DNA of 64,000 nucleotides from Halotia branconii CENA392 (GCF_029953635.1 NZ_CP124543.1:3885455-3949454), one strand, 5' to 3'; shown: positions 26,261 to 36,043, counted from the stretch's first letter. The notes: generated from the sequence alone by a model not told the origin. Numbers and translations are program-made.

Positions 26261-29245
26261 TTACTCATTACTGTAATTACGAGGATTCACCTCAAAAACT
26301 GTTTCGTCCTCACAATCATCATCGTATAAATCCATTGGAGAAATCGGTTCATCTTCTAAGCCTTCAATTAAGCTCATATTTGCAGTCTTTTGAGACCAAA
26401 CATCTGTGTTAAGTGCGGTGTCAGAGATGCTCAAAAGAGATTGCTGTGACAGTAAACTTTTTAGGGTTTGAAACTTCTCTAAGGAAAATAAAGCACCATT
26501 GAGGGTAGCAGTTTCTCTATCAGCATCAGAGAGGATAGTCTGAAATAAGCAGGTGTTCGTCAGATTAGCAGTTTGAAGATTAGCACCTGTAAGGTTAGCA
26601 CCTGTAAGGTTAGCACCTGTAAGGTTAGCACCTGTAAGGTTAGCACCTGTGAGATTAGCGCTTGTAAGGTCAGTGCCTGTAAGATTAGCACCTGTAAGAT
26701 TAGTATCTGCTAAATTTGCTCCTATAAGTACTGCATTTGATAAATTGGTCTGCTCAAGATTTACCCCAGTTAGCATGACTTGCAATAAATATGCACCTGA
26801 GAGGTTGAGTTTAGCTAGAGAGTGTATTCGCTTTGTAAAAGTGGTATTAGATAAAACTGCTGCTCTACCAATCAATACTAGCAGTGCTTCTGGATAAAAC
26901 TCTGTCACGTTGGCTGGATTACCACAAGGGCAAAAGGAAACTTTTATTTCTTGATAGCCAGCGCTGAGTAATAAAAATACGTTGAGTCCCACATTGGCAT
27001 TTATGTGTTCAACGTTCACAGGATTTTGCAATGTGTGAAAATAAGTTAAGACTTGGTGTGCTATCCCTTCATCTAACCAACGACCTTGACAGTAAGCCCG
27101 CCAAAAAGATTCTAGACGTGGTAAAAAAATTTCCCAAGTAAAATCGCTGGTTTGCTGCTGTAAGCTTTTAATCACCAGTTCGGTAATTTCTGGAGTAAGA
27201 ATGCCATAACCGAGTAATTGATAGAGATGCTGGGCGATACTACTAGCAGAATCAAGGATAAAACTGAGTGTTCCATAAACATCAGCTTGACGTTGAGTCA
27301 GGATTTGTAATTGAGCAGCAATAGCTTCAGCGCAGAGGTACTCTCCTAATTTGGGGTGAGAAAATTCTGTATTAATTGTTTGTGATACCTGAGAACTGAC
27401 AAAAGAGCGAAAATAAAAAGCTGGTAAGATATTTGTGCTTAATTCCGCAGACAAGGTAACTTGATGACGATCGCCATGTAAAATTTGTAGAGCGATCGCT
27501 TGCATTTGAGTCAGCAAATCTTGGGGATGGCGACCAAAAAGTAGGTTGGCAATGGCTTCTGGTGTTCTATGAATATGAGCTGATCCTGACCGTAGTAACA
27601 TTGTCTTAATCCCGCCAGTCAGAGGATAACCCAATAACCATCGGCTCAGACGATGATAAATTTCCCATAGTAAAGCAGTGTCGGTAGTTTGCAACACTTG
27701 ATTATCTAAAAATCCGTCACGGTGCAAAACACCCAACAAATAAAGCATCAAGGGTTGACGGACAAGGTTAGAGAGTTCTGATAACTGAGATTTACTGGTA
27801 AATAACCCTGCTTGCTTCAAAAATGTAAAGTAATTTTGAGCAATAGGTAAAGACTGCACTGTCGCCCATTGCTGAAACCATTGTTTTAGTTGGTCAGCTT
27901 CTAAAGGTTGAATGGTAATTCGCTGCCATTGCAACGATATTTCTGGGGAAATTTCTTGTAAAGTCGCTGTTCGACTAGTCAACAAAATTTTATGTCGGCG
28001 TTCAGATTGCAATTTTAATAACTGCTGAATAAAAATTGCCTGTGTTCTTTTACCTTGACTAGAAGGAGGTAATTCATCTAGACCATCAAGCAGTAACAGA
28101 CATTGAGGATAATCTTGCTCTAGCCAAGTGGTAAGGTCGGTGTGAAAATTACTAGGAAAACCAGAATTGAGAGTTTCAGTTAAAGTACTGCCATACTTGA
28201 CATCTCGTAGTCGGATAATAATCGGCATCCAAGTAGGGTAAAGTTCCTGGGCTACTTGCGCCGCCCAAATTTGACAAAAACTGGTTTTACCATAACCGGA
28301 TTCCGACTCAACTACAGCAATAGTTGATAAATCAGCTAGTTGCTGTTGCGCCCATATTTTCAAATCAACTGATGAAGTAGTCTTTTCTTGGAGTGGTAAA
28401 CCAACCAGAGGAACATAGATATCCTTGAGGGCGAAGGATTCTATTAGCAAAGGTGTACTCAGGCTTTGTAGTAAACTTGCCCGGTAGTTTTCTCGGTGCA
28501 AATCAATTTTGTCACCTACTATAGAAGCGGAATTTTGGATATCACCAGCAATTCCCAAACGGAAAAATTTTTGCAGTTGGGCTAAAGGAGGAGCATTTTG
28601 GGCAACTACTGTTAACAAATGTCCATCCAGGGCGGATGTTAAACGCTGCGTTAATAGTTTAGCCTCTAGTTCCTCTGCACCATTGGCGATAAACCAAGCT
28701 ACCGTGGCGTTATTTATTTGTTGCACCAGAAATGAATCTGCCACCAAAGAAAGGGCTTGTTCGGCTTGAGTGTCACTCAGTTTTCCAGGGTTAAGAGTTT
28801 TTAATAGCCCTTGCAATTGAACATCTTGCAGAAGAGATTTACCGATTCCCTGTTTAATTACTGGTTGGGAGGGTATCATCGCCCGATTTAGCCAAGGTCT
28901 TTGTAGACTTTCTTCTTGGTCTAAAATTTGTCGTAATCCTCTAAGATAAGCAATCTGAAACGTCAGCCATGTACCCTCATTGCGTTTTAAGGCCTTTTTT
29001 TGGCTTAAACTACGTAATAAATTTTCGCTCAACAAAGCAATGATAGTGATGTCTTCCCCAACAGCGCCTAATGGTAGTTCTAAAACCTCTGCTAGGGTAC
29101 AAATATCAAACGGCATGAGGCTTTTACCTTCCATATCCTGAACAATCCGGTAGGCAATACCTGCCAACTGTCCAGATAAAAACTCTGTGATGGAATTGAT
29201 TTCGATATGTCGTTCTGCCAGCCAATGCTGAATATTGAAGTTCAT
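26261..29245 (-). CDS. NACHT STAND NTPase with C-terminal pentapeptide repeats
   Basis: A 994-residue signal-transduction ATPase. The N-terminal 270 residues are unassigned and helical. The NACHT domain has Walker A ESESGYGKTS (K320), Walker B CLLLLDGLDELPPSS and the sensor region LLTSRTA. A helical region follows, then about 90 residues of pentapeptide repeats A(N/D)LTG near residues 805-895, encoded by a 15-bp tandem DNA repeat. The acidic C-terminus is DEPISPMDLYDDDCEDE. STAND NTPases of this type are often sensors in antiphage defence or cell signalling. The location in a region with other defence-like genes fits but does not prove this. No separate effector domain is recognisable, so any effector would lie in the N-terminal part. 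Confidence 0.85.
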   Translation of the reverse strand: MNFNIQHWLAERHIEINSITEFLSGQLAGIAYRIVQDMEGKSLMPFDICTLAEVLELPLGAVGEDITIIALLSENLLRSLSQKKALKRNEGTWLTFQIAYLRGLRQILDQEESLQRPWLNRAMIPSQPVIKQGIGKSLLQDVQLQGLLKTLNPGKLSDTQAEQALSLVADSFLVQQINNATVAWFIANGAEELEAKLLTQRLTSALDGHLLTVVAQNAPPLAQLQKFFRLGIAGDIQNSASIVGDKIDLHRENYRASLLQSLSTPLLIESFALKDIYVPLVGLPLQEKTTSSVDLKIWAQQQLADLSTIAVVESESGYGKTSFCQIWAAQVAQELYPTWMPIIIRLRDVKYGSTLTETLNSGFPSNFHTDLTTWLEQDYPQCLLLLDGLDELPPSSQGKRTQAIFIQQLLKLQSERRHKILLTSRTATLQEISPEISLQWQRITIQPLEADQLKQWFQQWATVQSLPIAQNYFTFLKQAGLFTSKSQLSELSNLVRQPLMLYLLGVLHRDGFLDNQVLQTTDTALLWEIYHRLSRWLLGYPLTGGIKTMLLRSGSAHIHRTPEAIANLLFGRHPQDLLTQMQAIALQILHGDRHQVTLSAELSTNILPAFYFRSFVSSQVSQTINTEFSHPKLGEYLCAEAIAAQLQILTQRQADVYGTLSFILDSASSIAQHLYQLLGYGILTPEITELVIKSLQQQTSDFTWEIFLPRLESFWRAYCQGRWLDEGIAHQVLTYFHTLQNPVNVEHINANVGLNVFLLLSAGYQEIKVSFCPCGNPANVTEFYPEALLVLIGRAAVLSNTTFTKRIHSLAKLNLSGAYLLQVMLTGVNLEQTNLSNAVLIGANLADTNLTGANLTGTDLTSANLTGANLTGANLTGANLTGANLTGANLQTANLTNTCLFQTILSDADRETATLNGALFSLEKFQTLKSLLSQQSLLSISDTALNTDVWSQKTANMSLIEGLEDEPISPMDLYDDDCEDETVFEVNPRNYSNE

Positions 29246-29542
29246 TTAATTACATGGTTAGTAGCTGCCTATGGCAATTATCATCCATTTATCAGTAGAC
29301 GAAAACAGGTAACAATGGGAAGGACTAAGCCTAGCGTGAAAAAGCAAGGGAGTAGCACTTCGGCTTCGCTCAGTGACCGGGGGCAGGGAGCAGGGAGCAG
29401 GGGGAGCAAGCCCTGCTCTTCTTGGGCGCTCGAACTTAGGCGGAGTACAAGCTCCGTTTCAGCCTCTCCCCTTTGCTAAGAGTTCCCTGTTCCTCTGCTT
29501 CTTTTGACTAGAAAAAACGGTGCTTGTGTATTTGAGCAAAAT
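29246..29542. other. Divergent promoter region with a partial R1 repeat
   Basis: Region between the divergent NACHT and REC-DUF3685 genes. Bases about 29339-29402 carry a partial R1-like repeat (gtagcacttcggcttcgctc then cagggagcagggagcag). Nothing else is recognised. Confidence 0.5.
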
Positions 29543-31324
29543 ATGAGCGATCGCCCTTTAAAATTATTATTAGTTGACCAAGACCCTATCTTCCAGCTGG
29601 GACTACGGGTAGCCTTAGAAGAAATCCATAACATCCAAGTGGTATCGACGGTAGAAACCGATACCGCCGCCTTGCAAGTATTAGCAGAACTTGCCCAGCA
29701 AGACCCCAACTTAGTAAATTTGGTCATTTTAGAATTGGGTAATGGTCGCTCTCTTGACAGTCAGCAGCAAGGTTTACAACTTTGTCGGCAACTAAAAACT
29801 CAATATCCTAATCTACCGATTTTACTTTTTAGTTTTATCCGAGAACCAGAAATACTGCTGCTAGCAAAATCTGCTGGTGTCAATGGTTACTGCCCTAAAG
29901 GTACTTCTATTACCCAATTAGTCGCGGCAATGGAAGAAGTAGTAGCTGGCGGTTCTTATTGGTTGAATGAAAGAGTAACAGATAGAAGTATCAGTAAATT
30001 AGTAGCTGAGGAAAATCAAAATTCCTCACGCCTTCCTGTTTCCTCACTTCCTTTTGCTAGATTACGCCATAATTGGCATTTGTCAGGAATTGGTTATATT
30101 GATGCCACATTAAAAGCAGTTACAGACCAATTACACATTCCCGGATTACCACTAATAGATAAAGCAGTGCTGGCTGGACAGCGACGAGAACTACTAGCAG
30201 CTCGTTGGCTACTCAGTCGTTTATTAATTTCACCACAAGAAAGACAACAAAAACAGCAACAATTTATTTTTTCTACTCAACAAGAGCCTACTATCTCTTC
30301 ACTCAGTAGCACTATTGTCTGGCAAACCTCACCACCTTTACTCAGCCCTAGAGCGCTACAAGCTACTTTATTTTCATCTTGTGTCACTAAACTGCAATTT
30401 TCTTTACAAAATGTGACAAATGTGGCTTTAGAAATTGATATTTTTCGGGAAGAGAAGAAGCGGGAATTACTTTATTTAATTTTGCAAAAACTGGCTCAAC
30501 AATTGGATGAACTGCGAATTGCTGAAATTACAATCAATCAATTAGGAGATTTAAAAAGTACTATATTACTTGATTTATGGCAATCAACAATTACAGATTT
30601 TTTTGGTAAGTTTTCACGATTGCAATTAGGGAAGCAAAATATCGAAATTGTGAATTTATTACTGCAAAATCCTGGAGTTGTCCAAGCAGAAATTTTAAAT
30701 AAAATTCCTTTAGTTGGAGAGTTATTTGCTTATTTATTATTTCAGATAGATTTACAAATTGATAATACCTCTTACCCAGCGGGAAGCTCTGAAGCCAAGT
30801 CTCAAGCCGAAATAATTTTAGAAAATTTGCTGATTCAAGTAGCAAATGGTGTAGTGCAGCCGTTACTGAACTCTTTGGCAGATGTAGAAGTAATTAAACA
30901 GAATTTTTATGACCGGAAATTGATTTCTACGCGAGATATTGAACGTTTTAGAAATGATTTGTCATGGAAATATCGTTTGAATAATTATGTTAAAGAAGCT
31001 CAAAGAACTTTTGAAAGCCGTTATGAGTTATTTGTCTTAGCGCCTCGCGGAATTGCCAATACTTCGATTTATGCTCCCCGTGGTCAAGAATTAGCCCAAC
31101 TTTCGGGAATCCCTTTAGTGGTGACTTTGGTACTGGAATTTCGAGATGCGATCGCTCCTCGTCTGCGATCGCTGTTATCCTTTTTAGGTAGTGGCTTTGT
31201 CTTCATTCTTACTCAAATCATTGGTCGTGGTCTAGGTTTAATTGGTCGTGGTATTCTGCAAGGTATTGGTAGTGTGTCGTTTCCAGAAAAAAACTTTAAA
31301 CGTAACAGCGATCGGCAAAAATAA
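29543..31324 (+). CDS. Pseudo-receiver DUF3685 (Ycf55-like) protein
   Basis: 593 residues. The N-terminal receiver-like domain begins LKLLLVDQDPIFQLGLRVAL and ends GYCPKGTSITQLVAAMEEVV. The remainder is a DUF3685 domain, related to plastid Ycf55. At the phospho-acceptor position the sequence reads LVILELGNGRS, with Glu instead of Asp, so phosphorylation in the classical way is unlikely. The ATG at 29543 (MSDRPLKLLLV) is preferred over an upstream in-frame start. The function of this cyanobacterial family is unknown. It is followed within 12 bp by the phytol kinase gene, so the two are co-transcribed. Confidence 0.82.
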   Translation: MSDRPLKLLLVDQDPIFQLGLRVALEEIHNIQVVSTVETDTAALQVLAELAQQDPNLVNLVILELGNGRSLDSQQQGLQLCRQLKTQYPNLPILLFSFIREPEILLLAKSAGVNGYCPKGTSITQLVAAMEEVVAGGSYWLNERVTDRSISKLVAEENQNSSRLPVSSLPFARLRHNWHLSGIGYIDATLKAVTDQLHIPGLPLIDKAVLAGQRRELLAARWLLSRLLISPQERQQKQQQFIFSTQQEPTISSLSSTIVWQTSPPLLSPRALQATLFSSCVTKLQFSLQNVTNVALEIDIFREEKKRELLYLILQKLAQQLDELRIAEITINQLGDLKSTILLDLWQSTITDFFGKFSRLQLGKQNIEIVNLLLQNPGVVQAEILNKIPLVGELFAYLLFQIDLQIDNTSYPAGSSEAKSQAEIILENLLIQVANGVVQPLLNSLADVEVIKQNFYDRKLISTRDIERFRNDLSWKYRLNNYVKEAQRTFESRYELFVLAPRGIANTSIYAPRGQELAQLSGIPLVVTLVLEFRDAIAPRLRSLLSFLGSGFVFILTQIIGRGLGLIGRGILQGIGSVSFPEKNFKRNSDRQK

Positions 31325-31336
31325 GACAGGGAACAA

Positions 31337-32065
31337 ATGACGAATAGCGATTTTATGGGGTTAGCGTTCTCCTATATCTACGCAATTTCTCTACTAATTT
31401 TGGGCGAAGGACTACGTAGGCTGTTTAATGTGCAGCCAAATTTAACCCGTAAAATTATCCATATTGGTGCAGGAATGTGGATTTTCGGTGTATTGTCGCT
31501 GTTTAATCGTTGGGAAATTGGTATTCTGCCCTTTGCTACATTTATCGGACTCAATTACCTGTTTTACCGCTACCGAATTATCGGCGCGATGGATACTGAA
31601 GATAGTTCACCCGGTACGATTTATTTTGCTATTTCGGTAACACTACTATTTGGGTTGCTGTGGCGACCGGATAGCGCAGTTGACAACGTTCCTGTTGCTG
31701 TGGCTGGGGTGATGGCGATGACTTGGGGAGACGCACTGGCGGCGTTAATTGGCAGGCGTTTCGGACAGCATAAATACCAAGTTGGTAATTCTGTGCGTTC
31801 TTGGGAGGGTTCGGTGGCAATGTTACTGGCGAGTACGTTAGCGATATTTTTAGTACTGCTGTTATTACCTGGTTCGTCCCTCAGTCCTCTAGCAATACCT
31901 GTAAGTGCGGAAAAGGCTTTTTTGATAGCGTTAGTTAGTGCTATTTTTGCCACCCTAGCTGAGGCAGTTTCGCCCCACGGTACAGATAATCTCAGTGTGC
32001 CGCTAGTGACGACAGGGGTAGCATGGTTGATGATGCAAGGTTTATCCAACTTTGAGTTTAGCTGA
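31337..32065 (+). CDS. Phytol kinase-like membrane protein (VTE5 family)
   Basis: A polytopic membrane protein of 242 residues with about six hydrophobic segments. It matches the phytol/dolichol kinase family: LTRKIIHIGAGMWIFGVL near the start, then MAMTWGDALAALIGRRFGQH and SVRSWEGSVAML, which form the CTP-binding signature. The plant and Synechocystis homologues phosphorylate phytol released from chlorophyll, feeding tocopherol synthesis. Activity here is inferred from those family motifs. It lies 12 bp after the DUF3685 gene. Confidence 0.82.
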   Translation: MTNSDFMGLAFSYIYAISLLILGEGLRRLFNVQPNLTRKIIHIGAGMWIFGVLSLFNRWEIGILPFATFIGLNYLFYRYRIIGAMDTEDSSPGTIYFAISVTLLFGLLWRPDSAVDNVPVAVAGVMAMTWGDALAALIGRRFGQHKYQVGNSVRSWEGSVAMLLASTLAIFLVLLLLPGSSLSPLAIPVSAEKAFLIALVSAIFATLAEAVSPHGTDNLSVPLVTTGVAWLMMQGLSNFEFS

Positions 32066-32148
32066 TTATTCTCAAAAGCTAAAAAGGTCGAGCCAACGGC
32101 TAAGACAAAAAAACTAGCTAGGTTAAATTTTATTTAATTCATTAAGAC

Positions 32149-32556
32149 TCAACTCTCTTCCTCCCAATCCTCAATCTGCAACCTATTCACTCGACTAAAC
32201 TCCCGTGTATTATGTGTAACCAATATTAAATCATTCGCTAGTGCAATAGCTGCAATTTGAAAATCATTGGGGCCAATAGGAGTCCCCCTAACTGACAATT
32301 CCACGCGAATTATTCCGTAAATGAGGGCAGCAGAATCATCAAACGGCAGCGAAACAAACAACTTGAGAAACTCTTGTTGGCGAGCTTTGGTCCTTTCAGG
32401 ATTCTTGCTTTTTATTGCACCATAAAATAACTCACCTTTGACCACAGAACACACAGCAATATCTGCAATATTTGTTGCTCGCAAATGCTCCCGAATTGCC
32501 ATTGACCTACCATTGAGATAACGAGCGCAAACATTAGTGTCCAGTAAATATATCAC
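32149..32556 (-). CDS. vapC: VapC-type PIN-domain toxin
   Basis: A 135-residue PIN ribonuclease. Acidic active-site residues occur in YLLDTNVCARYL, SVVKGELFYGA and GPNDFQIAAIAL, followed by LVTHNTREFSRV. The set is complete, so the toxin is predicted to cleave RNA, commonly initiator tRNA in this family. Its start overlaps the stop of the antitoxin gene by 4 bases, the usual translational coupling in toxin-antitoxin pairs. Confidence 0.9.
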   Translation of the reverse strand: MIYLLDTNVCARYLNGRSMAIREHLRATNIADIAVCSVVKGELFYGAIKSKNPERTKARQQEFLKLFVSLPFDDSAALIYGIIRVELSVRGTPIGPNDFQIAAIALANDLILVTHNTREFSRVNRLQIEDWEEES

Positions 32557-32807
32557 ACGATTTCTTCCCTTTCTTCAAAATCACCCTCAGAATCAATAAC
32601 AATAGGGTCATCTTGACAGCTACTATAAGTCTGCTCAAAAAAACCAGGAGGCCAACCCAATTCTTCTGGTGTTTTTTGCTGTTTTGGTATTTCTATCGGT
32701 TGATAAATTACCATGATTTCAACTTCTTTATCTGTGATTCCCACGGGAATTTCTAAATGTAAAATCCCATCTTTGCCGACACGCTTTGTTAATTTAATAC
32801 TGTGCAT
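32553..32807 (-). CDS. Antitoxin of the VapC pair
   Basis: 84 residues. The N-terminus (MHSIKLTKRVGKDGILHLEI) looks like the short beta-rich antitoxins that accompany PIN toxins in cyanobacteria. The C-terminus is acidic (DDPIVIDSEGDFEEREEIV), suited to bind the toxin. AAGGA lies about 9 bases before the ATG at 32807. Only 28 bp separate the start from the end of an insertion sequence remnant (32836), so the pair may be transcribed from a promoter within or close to that element. Confidence 0.8.
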   Translation of the reverse strand: MHSIKLTKRVGKDGILHLEIPVGITDKEVEIMVIYQPIEIPKQQKTPEELGWPPGFFEQTYSSCQDDPIVIDSEGDFEEREEIV

Positions 32808-32835
32808 TATTGTTTATCCTTTAGATATTACTCTA

Positions 32836-33577
32836 CTGGAGTTTAGAATAGTTCGCGGTGCAAAACTAGAGACAGAATCAAGCAAAACTATTATTAAAGC
32901 TGGAAGAGAAAAGATAGAATGAAGAGCGATAATAGCAGCAAACAAAAAATTAGTTAAATTCCAATATCTTCGTCAAGAAACTAATATTGATGAAGTGTGG
33001 TTTGTAAAATGAAAAATCTCAAATTATTTAACAGTCTCAGTCTGCGAAATTAAACCTCGACTGATAATAGTTAAATTATGAGCGATTATTCCCCAGCCCA
33101 CCCAACGTTTTAATCCCATGTCTCCTCTATACAAACAACGTTGGAATCCAAAACATCTTTTCAAAAAACTAATACGTCCTTCTACACCGTTATGCCAATA
33201 CTGCCTTAAAATTAAACTTTCTTTGACATTTTTAATTTTTTTCTCATAACTTAGGCTGCGTAAGTGTTTTAAAGTTAACATCCTGAATATCACTTCTACA
33301 GGAGTTGATTTTCTTCCCGTCTTGCTGGAGAGTGGATAACGTTTTGAAAAGTCTGCTGACATTAACTCAAGCAGCTTGTCATCACAGAGCAGATGGTCAA
33401 TTTGAGTCATTTGCTCATCCATTTCACCAAACAGGTGCAAGATAATGTTGAACTCCCGGTCAATGTGATATTTTTTTCGTAACACTTCTAGAGAGCCTTG
33501 TGATTGAGTATATTTTTCGTTTTCTCAATCACTGTAAGGCTTTTGGGTTTCGCACCGCGAACTAGTCTAAACTCCAG
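32836..33577. mobile_element. Deletion derivative of an IS with 31-bp terminal inverted repeats
   Basis: Bases 32836-32866 (ctggagtttagaatagttcg then cggtgcaaaac) are repeated in reverse complement at 33547-33577 with two differences. Between them is one internally deleted transposase gene. At 742 bp it is about half the size of a full element. No target duplication was clear. A smaller relative with similar ends lies at 56551-56682. Confidence 0.8.
33024..33485 (-). pseudogene. Internally deleted transposase
   Basis: The N-terminal part (DDKLLELMSADFSKRYPLSS then STPVEVIFRMLTLKHLRSLS) is fused almost directly to the C-terminal part (RYWHNGVEGRISFLKRCFG-like, here QYWHNGVEGRISFLKRCFGF, then DMGLKRWVGWGIIAHNL). 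In full-length ISNCY/IS5-like transposases these are separated by roughly 200-300 residues that hold most of the catalytic domain. The frame has stayed open, but catalysis is not possible. It lies within the element 32836-33577. Confidence 0.8.
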
Positions 33578-33672
33578 AAAGTTGGTATTGCACTAATTTA
33601 GATCATATACAAATAAGTTTCCATCTTTGGGAACAATAAACCTATTAAAGCTCAGGCAAATAGGTAAAAGCA

Positions 33673-34020
33673 TTGATTGATGAAACTGACGAACCATTGT
33701 ACCCCTCTGTTGAGAAATTGGTTCAGGAGATTGTGGCAATTAACCACGCGTGGAAAGTGGCTTGTGAATTGTTTGGACAAAATTCACATCTATCTACTTC
33801 TTCGCGGGATTTAAAAACCTGTTTACAAGTTCGTTTGTTGCGAAGTTATTCACCAGAACAGGTTTATTTAATTGAGGATAAACAATCAGAAGGTGAACCA
33901 CTTTACAGCTTACGTTTACGGGAACCTATAGGAAATCGCTTATATGCAGAACATCTGCCAATGCGGGTAGCTAAAGAAGTTCTTGCGGATAAAGAATTAG
34001 AACAATTCCAAAAGATATAA
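33673..34020 (+). CDS. Unknown small protein at the head of the Zorya-like operon
   Basis: About 115 residues beginning with a TTG at 33673, since no ATG is in frame after the stop at 33661. Not recognised. It is soluble and mixed helix/strand, with EKLVQEIVAINHAWKVACEL and LYSLRLREPIGNRLYAEHLP as the most structured parts. Its stop is 16 bp before zorA and on the same strand, so it is in the operon. It begins only 95 bp after the IS remnant, so it may be the surviving 3' part of a longer gene. Alternatively it is a genuine small accessory protein with a TTG start. Not one of the standard Zorya components known to me. Confidence 0.6.
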   Translation: MIDETDEPLYPSVEKLVQEIVAINHAWKVACELFGQNSHLSTSSRDLKTCLQVRLLRSYSPEQVYLIEDKQSEGEPLYSLRLREPIGNRLYAEHLPMRVAKEVLADKELEQFQKI

Positions 34021-34036
34021 ACAAGAGGGGTGCAGT

Positions 34037-36043
34037 GTGGAAATAGCAAAAGTTTGGGGCATTATTTGGGATAATGAACCTTTTCATTGGGCAATTGCTT
34101 TTGTGTTAATAGCTGCAACTGTCGTCGAACTTTACACAGTATGGCAGTATTGGCGCTCAGAGTGTGGAACAACTGAAGCCTCGATTAAGTTTTTGAAAAA
34201 TTTTAAAAATGGTAAAAATGTAAAAGTTCGCTCCTGGTTAAAAAAGCATTTAGGAACCGATGATGAAAACAGAATTAGGCAACAAAAAGAAAAGGATGGT
34301 AACTTTGTACTGATAAAATATCCATCTGTCTTAGCCCGACCCATACCTCGAACTTCCTTGCGTTTTGTGACAACCTTATGTACTGCTATCGGCGTTTTAG
34401 GAACCTTTTACGGCATACAACAGGGACTTCAAGGAATCAATTTAACTACAGATAATCCTCAGCAACTGATGAGTGACAGTAAAGTTCTGCTGGTAGGAAT
34501 GAAAACAGCTTTTTCTACTTCCTTGATGGGGCTTGGTTCTGGTAGCTTGTTTACTTTAGTTTTATTTATATGTGATTTGCTACGGCAGACACGGCGTGAG
34601 AGTTTGCGTCAAAAACTAGAGAACATTGCAACTTTAAAAACGGCAGACAATGCCAATATTGAAGTAGCTGAAACACTTAGTCTTGTAGCAAAAAACTTGA
34701 CTGGTTTAAAACAGTTAAATGCAGAAGGTATTGGTCAAGCTGTAGGTAGGAGTATTGCAGAACAGTTTGCAGGTTTAAATGAGTTGTCAGCCCCAGCTAT
34801 TGGTCAAGCTGTAAAGCAGCAAATTTTCCCAGCCTTGGAAGCAATATTCAAAGAACAGAAAAAACTTCGGGAACTTGAAGAAAATCAAGGGCAGAGAGTA
34901 TTAGAAGAACTTATCAAAGATTTACGAATCCAGGTACTTGAGCCGATTGTAGTTCGACTAGATAAAAGTGCAGAGTTAACCCAGCAAGCTTCCACGGCAG
35001 TCTTAACATTACATCAAGAACTTGGTGGTATCTCTCAAAGATTAGCAAGTTCCATCCTGACAATTCAGAACTTTCAACAAGAGACTTTGGTGCAACTCCA
35101 AGGATTTGCTCACACTTTGGGACAGACTCTAAATCAATTTCAAACAGATACAAAAGGTGTCTTACAAGAAACAGCACAAGAAATTAATCAAGCCGTAGAC
35201 CACAGTATTCAGGGAATGACAGCCCAGCGAAGTGCCTTTGAAGCAAGTGCAGTCCAAGCTGCTGATACCTTCCGAGGAATCCGAGAAGAACTGCAAACAG
35301 CACTACAAGAACGCGCCGCAGTAGAACAAAAGATGCTTCAAGCTACTCAGACTGGAATTATCCAAATTCTCACCCAAGCAAATAGAACCTTTCAGGAGCA
35401 AACTAATACTCTAAAAACAGTGGGTAATCAAGCTTCTGAATTGATGAATGATGCAAAAAATAATCTTCTGGCTACTTTAGGAAATATCGACGCAACACTC
35501 ACGGCAACTCGCCATACAGTAGAAAATGATTTGACAAGATTCAGAGAAGAATATCAAACAAATTTACAGACATTCTTTGAACGACAAAACAACTTACTTG
35601 AGAGAACGCTAGGCAAACAACGAGATGGATTATCGGGAGTTGTGAATAATCTTGATCAAGTCTTCCGGGAAGAATTTAAAAGACGCAGTGAATTGACTCA
35701 AGAAGTAGACAAAAGTATGACTAAAATTCAGACATCTGTCGAACAAATTAACAAGTTAGTTATTGCGGCTGGATTAAACGATACAGAACGACTAATGCAA
35801 CTAGAAAATCTTGCTCGTGGTATTGGCGAACAATTACAAAAATTGGACAATTCATACAGAAACTTGAATCACAAATTTGACAGTAGCCTTCAGTCTTGGC
35901 AGAGTCATCTTGAAGGTTCTATGCAAAGAACTGTTGACTTACAGGTAAACTTTTTCAAACAGGCAGATACTTCTATGGCTAAAGTTTGTGGAGATTTACT
36001 CAAAACAGCAGAAGTTCTGGTAGCAACAAACAATAAATACTAA
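34037..36043 (+). CDS. zorA: ZorA-like MotA/TolQ/ExbB proton-channel subunit with long helical tail
   Basis: 668 residues. Membrane segments at about 18-38, 107-128 (RFVTTLCTAIGVLGTFYGIQ) and 158-182 (FSTSLMGLGSGSLFTLVLFI) give the MotA/ExbB-type core. From residue 190 to the end the protein is almost entirely helical, rich in Gln, Glu and Leu, corresponding to the long cytoplasmic tail of ZorA. In Zorya defence, ZorA and ZorB form a proton-driven motor that responds to phage infection at the envelope. The GTG at 34037 follows GAGGGG and is the only reasonable start. It lies between the small unknown gene and zorB (21-bp gap). The size and tail separate it from ordinary ExbB, TolQ or MotA, which are 200-300 residues. 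Confidence 0.85.
   Translation: MEIAKVWGIIWDNEPFHWAIAFVLIAATVVELYTVWQYWRSECGTTEASIKFLKNFKNGKNVKVRSWLKKHLGTDDENRIRQQKEKDGNFVLIKYPSVLARPIPRTSLRFVTTLCTAIGVLGTFYGIQQGLQGINLTTDNPQQLMSDSKVLLVGMKTAFSTSLMGLGSGSLFTLVLFICDLLRQTRRESLRQKLENIATLKTADNANIEVAETLSLVAKNLTGLKQLNAEGIGQAVGRSIAEQFAGLNELSAPAIGQAVKQQIFPALEAIFKEQKKLRELEENQGQRVLEELIKDLRIQVLEPIVVRLDKSAELTQQASTAVLTLHQELGGISQRLASSILTIQNFQQETLVQLQGFAHTLGQTLNQFQTDTKGVLQETAQEINQAVDHSIQGMTAQRSAFEASAVQAADTFRGIREELQTALQERAAVEQKMLQATQTGIIQILTQANRTFQEQTNTLKTVGNQASELMNDAKNNLLATLGNIDATLTATRHTVENDLTRFREEYQTNLQTFFERQNNLLERTLGKQRDGLSGVVNNLDQVFREEFKRRSELTQEVDKSMTKIQTSVEQINKLVIAAGLNDTERLMQLENLARGIGEQLQKLDNSYRNLNHKFDSSLQSWQSHLEGSMQRTVDLQVNFFKQADTSMAKVCGDLLKTAEVLVATNNKY

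Noticed and set aside
26575..26715. CRISPR-like array of 15-bp repeats
   Set aside because: The repeats are contiguous with no spacers and encode the A(N/D)LTG pentapeptides of the NACHT protein.
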